A stretch of DNA of 64,000 nt from Bermanella sp036960565. GTDB taxonomy: Bacteria > Pseudomonadota > Gammaproteobacteria > Pseudomonadales > Oceanobacteraceae. A program made the position numbers and the translations under genes. The stretch covers positions 169,284 through 233,283 of the forward strand of contig JBALXQ010000001.1 of NCBI GenBank assembly GCA_036960565.1, in the 5' to 3' direction. Every line of letters starts with the position of its first letter. Position 1 is the stretch's first letter. The notes beneath the pieces are model-generated. The model was given only the letters and a program-made list of their open reading frames with translations, had not been told where the DNA came from and did no database searches. Of the stretch, positions 60,046-64,000 are shown one piece after another.

Positions 60046-60756
60046 TTACAGAGATTTAATTAGTATTTTATTAAAACTGCTTTCCTCGCCATTGTAACGA
60101 TTAACGTCTACATCACCAACAACACCATCTACTTTTCCAGTTTGGGAGTATTGCCAAAATGTCCATTTATCCCAGCCTTGTGGCAAGGTAGGGTATAAAC
60201 TTTGGTACTCGGCAAGCCACAATGGGTAGGCACTAAAGGTAGTTATGTATTTATTGGCGAAATTCTTACCACTGTAAATTATGGGTTTAGCTTTATAGTG
60301 GCGCTCAAGGCCATCTAAATAGATTTGAATGTTTTTAGTTAAGTCCAGCTGATCGTTATCGTGAAGTTTCTCTATATCTACAACGGGAGGTAGGTCTCCG
60401 GCTTGTAAGGAAACCATGCTGGTAAAGTTTTTGAGTTGGCTAATTGGGTCATCGTCGGTTTCGTAAAAATGATAAGCCCCAATCACTAAGCCAGCTTCAC
60501 GGGCTTCCTCTAAATTCTGTTTGAAAAATGTATCCTGATAAGTAATACCTTCGGTGGCGCGCACAAAAACATAACGAATACCGGCAGCTTTTACTTTTTC
60601 AAAATCTATTTTCCCTTGATATTTAGATACATCAATGCCGGTGAGGTTAGAGTTGGCTATTGAAGCGTCGCTGGAATCTTTAGAGCCAAGTAGGGTGCAG
60701 CCGCTCATTAAAATTGAAACTAAAATCGCGGCGCTTAAAGTAGAAAATAATTTCAT
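60046..60756 (-). CDS. GH25 lysozyme-like lipoprotein
   Basis: The 236-residue protein has a lipoprotein signal (LMSGC, Cys near 20) and a GH25 muramidase domain: GIDVSKYQGKIDFEKVK with the catalytic-side Asp, ATEGITYQDTFFKQN, AYHFYETDDDP, and PPVVDIEKL with catalytic Asp-Glu pair. It would cut peptidoglycan from the outer- or inner-membrane side. AAGGAG before the ATG at 60756 fixes the start. No phage genes or holin are nearby, so it is a housekeeping enzyme rather than a phage lysin. Confidence 0.9.
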   Translation of the reverse strand: MKLFSTLSAAILVSILMSGCTLLGSKDSSDASIANSNLTGIDVSKYQGKIDFEKVKAAGIRYVFVRATEGITYQDTFFKQNLEEAREAGLVIGAYHFYETDDDPISQLKNFTSMVSLQAGDLPPVVDIEKLHDNDQLDLTKNIQIYLDGLERHYKAKPIIYSGKNFANKYITTFSAYPLWLAEYQSLYPTLPQGWDKWTFWQYSQTGKVDGVVGDVDVNRYNGEESSFNKILIKSL

Positions 60757-60899
60757 GCAAACAAACTCCTTTTTGCTTAAAGCCATATAGACTAAACGCT
60801 AAGGCGGAATACTTAAACTAAATAATTGCCATGCTTGCCTTTTTACAACCAAGTACTGAGATTGAAGAAAAACAAGCAAACACATAACTGCATGGCGGT

Positions 60900-62219
60900 T
60901 TATAAATGCTCTTTTTGCCATTTCCCCGATCTAAAATAATAAGCCATGAAAAGTGCTTTAATACCAAAATCCAATGCGGTTAAACAAAACATCCACTGTA
61001 CCGCTACGGATAACTCCAGAAAGATAAAAGGCAATATAAAGCGCACCAAAAATAAACTAATGAAGCTGACTTTTAACGGGTACTTGGTTTCACCTGCACC
61101 CCGTATAGCACCGCCAATGGCAAAGTCGGTGGCAATTAATGGCATGGCAATGGCGACAATCATTAAAAATAACTCCACATAATATTGCACCTGAACTTCA
61201 TCGGTAATAGCGCGGGCCATGTGTCCTCCAAAAATCACAAAGGCCACTGCTGCTATCGTCATAAAGGCCAAGCACATGCGCCAGCCACGCCAGCCATATT
61301 CCATGGCCATATCTGGTTCTCCTCGTCCCATGTACTGACCCACAATCACCGCGCTGGAGGTGGAAAAACCCAATGATACAAAAATGATCAGAGTTAAAAT
61401 ATTTAAACCCAAGCCATAGGCGGCCAATACATCGTTGCCGTATTGAGCAATGGCCATCATGTATATCAGAAACCCTATTTGCATTAAGGATTGCTCTATG
61501 GCGCTGGGCACACCGATGCGCAGCAATTTATTGGTTTTCACTCTTAATTGGTTAATGTTGGGGTAGGGCACTTTTAGTTTGCCAAGGCGCCACATGATGG
61601 AGTAAACAATTAACGCCGCTAACGAACCGGCCACGCCACCCACGGCTAAACCTTCTGGCCCCATGGCGGGTAATCCCAGCGCCCCATGACTCAGCGCGTA
61701 ACAGCCGACACCGTTACCAACGCCGCTAATTATGGCCAGCATGAGCGGATTGAGAGCATCGCCGGTGGCGCGCATCGTGGTGGTGAGCACGATGTTAAGG
61801 GAATAAATGGGATTAAAAACACAGACCCAACGAATAAGGTTAATGGCCAGTTCATTGGAGTCCCCCTCCAAGCCAAACCATATGGTCATGAAGGGCGCGA
61901 GCACATAACAAATAGCCCCCATCAATACTGAAACCACAAAACCCAATAACATGGCGCTCTGGGTGGTTTGCCCGGCTTTAACGTGATCGTTGGCGCCTAT
62001 GTTACGCGCTACTAGAGCTGATGCCCCCATGGCCAAGCCAAACAGAGTGGCTTGCAATACAAAAAATACCCGTTGACTCACCGCCATGGCGGATGCCACA
62101 TCACTGCCATAATCGGCGGCCAGTACAATTTGCACCATGCCAATGGAGGCCAGTAATAAATTGGAAAGAGTGGTGGGCCAGGCCAAAGACCAAATGCTGG
62201 GCGGTGTGTTGGGCTGCAT
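60900..62219 (-). CDS. MATE-family multidrug/Na+ exporter
   Basis: The 439-residue membrane protein has twelve transmembrane segments and MATE motifs: SLAWPTTLSNLLLASIGMVQIV at the start, GLAMGASALVARNIGA and the repeat half at about 215-245. It exports organic cations using Na+ or H+. The ATG at 62219 begins a natural first helix (MQPNTPPSIWSLAWP); the longer frame adds an Arg-rich leader. It is monocistronic. Confidence 0.92.
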   Translation of the reverse strand: MQPNTPPSIWSLAWPTTLSNLLLASIGMVQIVLAADYGSDVASAMAVSQRVFFVLQATLFGLAMGASALVARNIGANDHVKAGQTTQSAMLLGFVVSVLMGAICYVLAPFMTIWFGLEGDSNELAINLIRWVCVFNPIYSLNIVLTTTMRATGDALNPLMLAIISGVGNGVGCYALSHGALGLPAMGPEGLAVGGVAGSLAALIVYSIMWRLGKLKVPYPNINQLRVKTNKLLRIGVPSAIEQSLMQIGFLIYMMAIAQYGNDVLAAYGLGLNILTLIIFVSLGFSTSSAVIVGQYMGRGEPDMAMEYGWRGWRMCLAFMTIAAVAFVIFGGHMARAITDEVQVQYYVELFLMIVAIAMPLIATDFAIGGAIRGAGETKYPLKVSFISLFLVRFILPFIFLELSVAVQWMFCLTALDFGIKALFMAYYFRSGKWQKEHL

Positions 62220-62594
62220 ATTAAAGTGCGCTCTGAATCTGAGGCGCAAGTTTACCGTATATTTTTAAAAGTTGATTTACCCTGGGTGACACTGAGAGAA
62301 AACTTTCAAAAATATTGACTACAACTTGAATGTTTTTCAGATCAAGCCGTAATGTTATTCATTTTTTTAATAGAACAGTATTAATGATATGAATGGTTTT
62401 AAAGTTTTCGTTGGTGTGACTATATTTACGAATTTTATTAACAATTATTGAAAGTTGCCTGCTGAATTAATTATCGGCTAGTGATGATGCTTAATTGAAG
62501 CTGAATGGTTGGTTAATTTGATGAATATTTATTATCTTATTTTCGCTGCTAGAATAAAGCGAGAAGTTAGATTAAACGCACAAGGAACGTATGA
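62220..62594. other. 375-base divergent spacer
   Basis: The AT-rich spacer between the MATE and hydrolase starts holds no gene or clear palindrome. It would carry both promoters. AAGGA at 62582-62586 is the hydrolase ribosome site. Confidence 0.6.
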
Positions 62595-63623
62595 ATGAAG
62601 GCTGAAACTATTACTTCTAAAGTCGGGTTGAGGTCATTAACAATCTTTTGGCTATTATTTGTTGGATTAGGGATAGTGGCCTGCGCGCCCACGGTAATGT
62701 TACCCGGTGAACAAGTGGCCATGCCCAAGTTAAATGAAGATACTTTTACCACGTCAGATAATAGCTCCTTGCCGGTTAAGTCCTGGTTGCCCAAAGGCGG
62801 AGCTACTAATCACATTATTATTGCCCTACATGGCTTTAATGATTACTCCAATTTTTTTCAAGACTCAGCTCTTTGGTTACAACAATATGGTGTGGCTTCA
62901 TTTTCTTATGATCAAAGAGGGTTTGGTGCCTCGGCTAATACTGGCTTATGGGCGGGTAGTGACACCATGGCGCGAGATTTATCTGAGTTTGTTAATGTGA
63001 TTAAAAAACGATATCCAAATATTCCACTTTATTTGTTGGGTGAAAGCATGGGTGGGGCAGTGGTGATGGTGACTATGACCGAGAAAAATGCACCGGATGT
63101 AAGTGGCATTATTTTAGCGGCCCCGGCCGTTTGGGGGGATACTACCATGCCTTGGTATCAACGTTGGGCATTAACCATTGGCAGTTATACCGTACCCTGG
63201 ATGAAAGTCAGTGGTGGCGGATTAAAAATAAAACCCTCGGATAATATTCCCATGTTGAGAAAACTGGGGCGCGATCCACTTATTATTAAAGAGACCCGTA
63301 TCGATGCTATTCATGGTCTTACAAATTTAATGGGCATGGCGCTGGAGCGCTCGAACCAGCTTCATCATCCTGCACTTATCTTGTATGGCGAATTAGACGA
63401 AATTATTCCTAAACTGCCCACCGCCATGATGTTACAAAACTTGCCATTAACAGCCAAAAACAAACAAAAAGTTGCCTTGTATGAAAATGGGTATCACATG
63501 TTATTGCGAGATTTAAATGCACGCCTACCTCAGCAAGATATATTAAGCTGGATAAATAATCCTAAAACGCCGCTACCATCAAAAGCTGATATAAGGCCGA
63601 TTCAAGCCCTTTTAGAGAAGTAG
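62595..63623 (+). CDS. lipoprotein alpha/beta hydrolase, monoacylglycerol-lipase-like
   Basis: The 342-residue protein has a lipoprotein signal (GIVAC, Cys near 30) and an alpha/beta-hydrolase domain of the S33/lysophospholipase type: IALHGFNDYSNFF (oxyanion), SYDQRGFGAS, GESMGGAV (nucleophile Ser near 152), LYGELDEIIPK (Asp near 275) and GYHMLLRD (His near 300). These residues form a full triad. It probably cleaves monoglycerides or lysophospholipids at the envelope. AAGGA at 62582 supports the ATG at 62595. Confidence 0.87.
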   Translation: MKAETITSKVGLRSLTIFWLLFVGLGIVACAPTVMLPGEQVAMPKLNEDTFTTSDNSSLPVKSWLPKGGATNHIIIALHGFNDYSNFFQDSALWLQQYGVASFSYDQRGFGASANTGLWAGSDTMARDLSEFVNVIKKRYPNIPLYLLGESMGGAVVMVTMTEKNAPDVSGIILAAPAVWGDTTMPWYQRWALTIGSYTVPWMKVSGGGLKIKPSDNIPMLRKLGRDPLIIKETRIDAIHGLTNLMGMALERSNQLHHPALILYGELDEIIPKLPTAMMLQNLPLTAKNKQKVALYENGYHMLLRDLNARLPQQDILSWINNPKTPLPSKADIRPIQALLEK

Positions 63624-63634
63624 AAGTTTTATAT

Positions 63635-63904
63635 TTAGGTTTTAATATTATCTTTAACACCCATTAGCCATTGAATTAGTTCTTCAATATCAGTTTGGGA
63701 TAAATCACTTGTTAATATGTTGGGGAGAGATTCAGCATCTAAATTGTCGGTGTTTACTTGAACTTCAATATTGGCAACCTTAGATTTTGGATTGAAATTA
63801 AATGCCCAGCGATCTTCACTCGATAGCGGTGTAGAAGAAGACGTTAGCTGTCCACCAATTGACATTTTTATGTCGCTGGCAGAAATATTGTTTTTATCCG
63901 GCAT
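63635..63904 (-). CDS. small hypothetical protein
   Basis: The 89-residue protein is not recognised. GAGGAAAGTAGC before the ATG at 63904 is a strong ribosome site and rules out the longer frame. It begins MPDKNNISASDIKMSIGGQ, has a Ser/Thr-rich middle, and ends DIEELIQWLMGVKDNIKT, which looks like a helix. It is soluble and convergent with the hydrolase gene (11 bases apart). Confidence 0.6.
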   Translation of the reverse strand: MPDKNNISASDIKMSIGGQLTSSSTPLSSEDRWAFNFNPKSKVANIEVQVNTDNLDAESLPNILTSDLSQTDIEELIQWLMGVKDNIKT

Positions 63905-64000
63905 GCTACTTTCCTCAAATGACTTAGGATGACAATAATCCTTTATCTTAAGTATGCAATATAACGGATGGCTAATTAATGGCAATCAATGTACTAAAGC

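Noticed and set aside
60046..60756. The GH25 gene as a phage lysin.
   Set aside because: It has a lipoprotein signal and no holin, tail or integrase genes nearby.

Overview
The window looks like chromosomal DNA of a marine gammaproteobacterium of moderate to low GC, with protein styles typical of the Oceanospirillales (Oleispira, Bermanella, Thalassolituus, Marinobacter-like lineages). This placement is an inference from gene content and protein style, not from a marker gene. No phage, transposase, plasmid, CRISPR or rRNA gene was found. The sequence carries one 100-N assembly gap at 27357-27456.

Region 1 (1-4.3 kb): a truncated LysR regulator divergent from a porin plus two periplasmic binding proteins, then a Rof-like Rho antiterminator, a small unknown protein and a hemerythrin. 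Region 2 (4.3-27.6 kb) is a nitrate-respiration block. It holds narGHJI with a parvulin, carbonic anhydrase and NnrS downstream on the minus strand, a divergent narX, and further right narK divergent from narL-moeA. Two paralogous twin-CBS proteins lie just after narX and just after narL-moeA. FNR/Anr-type boxes stand upstream of narG, between narK and narL, and in weaker form before both CBS genes. Between the two halves sit a fatty acid desaturase, a hotdog protein, a MarR repressor with two clear operators, two tandem solute-binding paralogues and an RRM protein.

Region 3 (27.6-42 kb): a metallo-beta-lactamase hydrolase, a FabA-like dehydratase with a FabZ-like Glu, a 1514-residue subtilisin-like lipoprotein, two DUF6933-like paralogues, a secreted RCC1 protein, and a DUF3857/transglutaminase protein translationally coupled to a TPR lipoprotein. 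Region 4 (42-53.5 kb): tRNA-His and tRNA-Leu, a histone-deacetylase-family enzyme, a winged-helix/PD-(D/E)XK-like protein, an acyltransferase, MOSC, a phospholipase C-like protein, FKBP, ZapE, and a stand-alone prodomain-like protein directly before a second subtilase.

Region 5 (53.5-64 kb): a four-gene operon (acyl-CoA dehydrogenase, MaoC hydratase, SDR dehydrogenase, thiolase) that would complete an (R)-specific beta-oxidation cycle, with an XRE/MmyB-type regulator upstream. Then come VanZ-like, GH25 lysozyme-like lipoprotein, MATE exporter, a lipoprotein monoacylglycerol-lipase-like hydrolase and a small unknown protein.

The points most worth a second look are: the free-standing I9-like prodomain next to its protease; the 126-bp in-frame tandem array at the end of a CBS gene, broken by the gap; the winged-helix nuclease candidate; the FabA-like enzyme with swapped acid; and the (R)-specific beta-oxidation operon.
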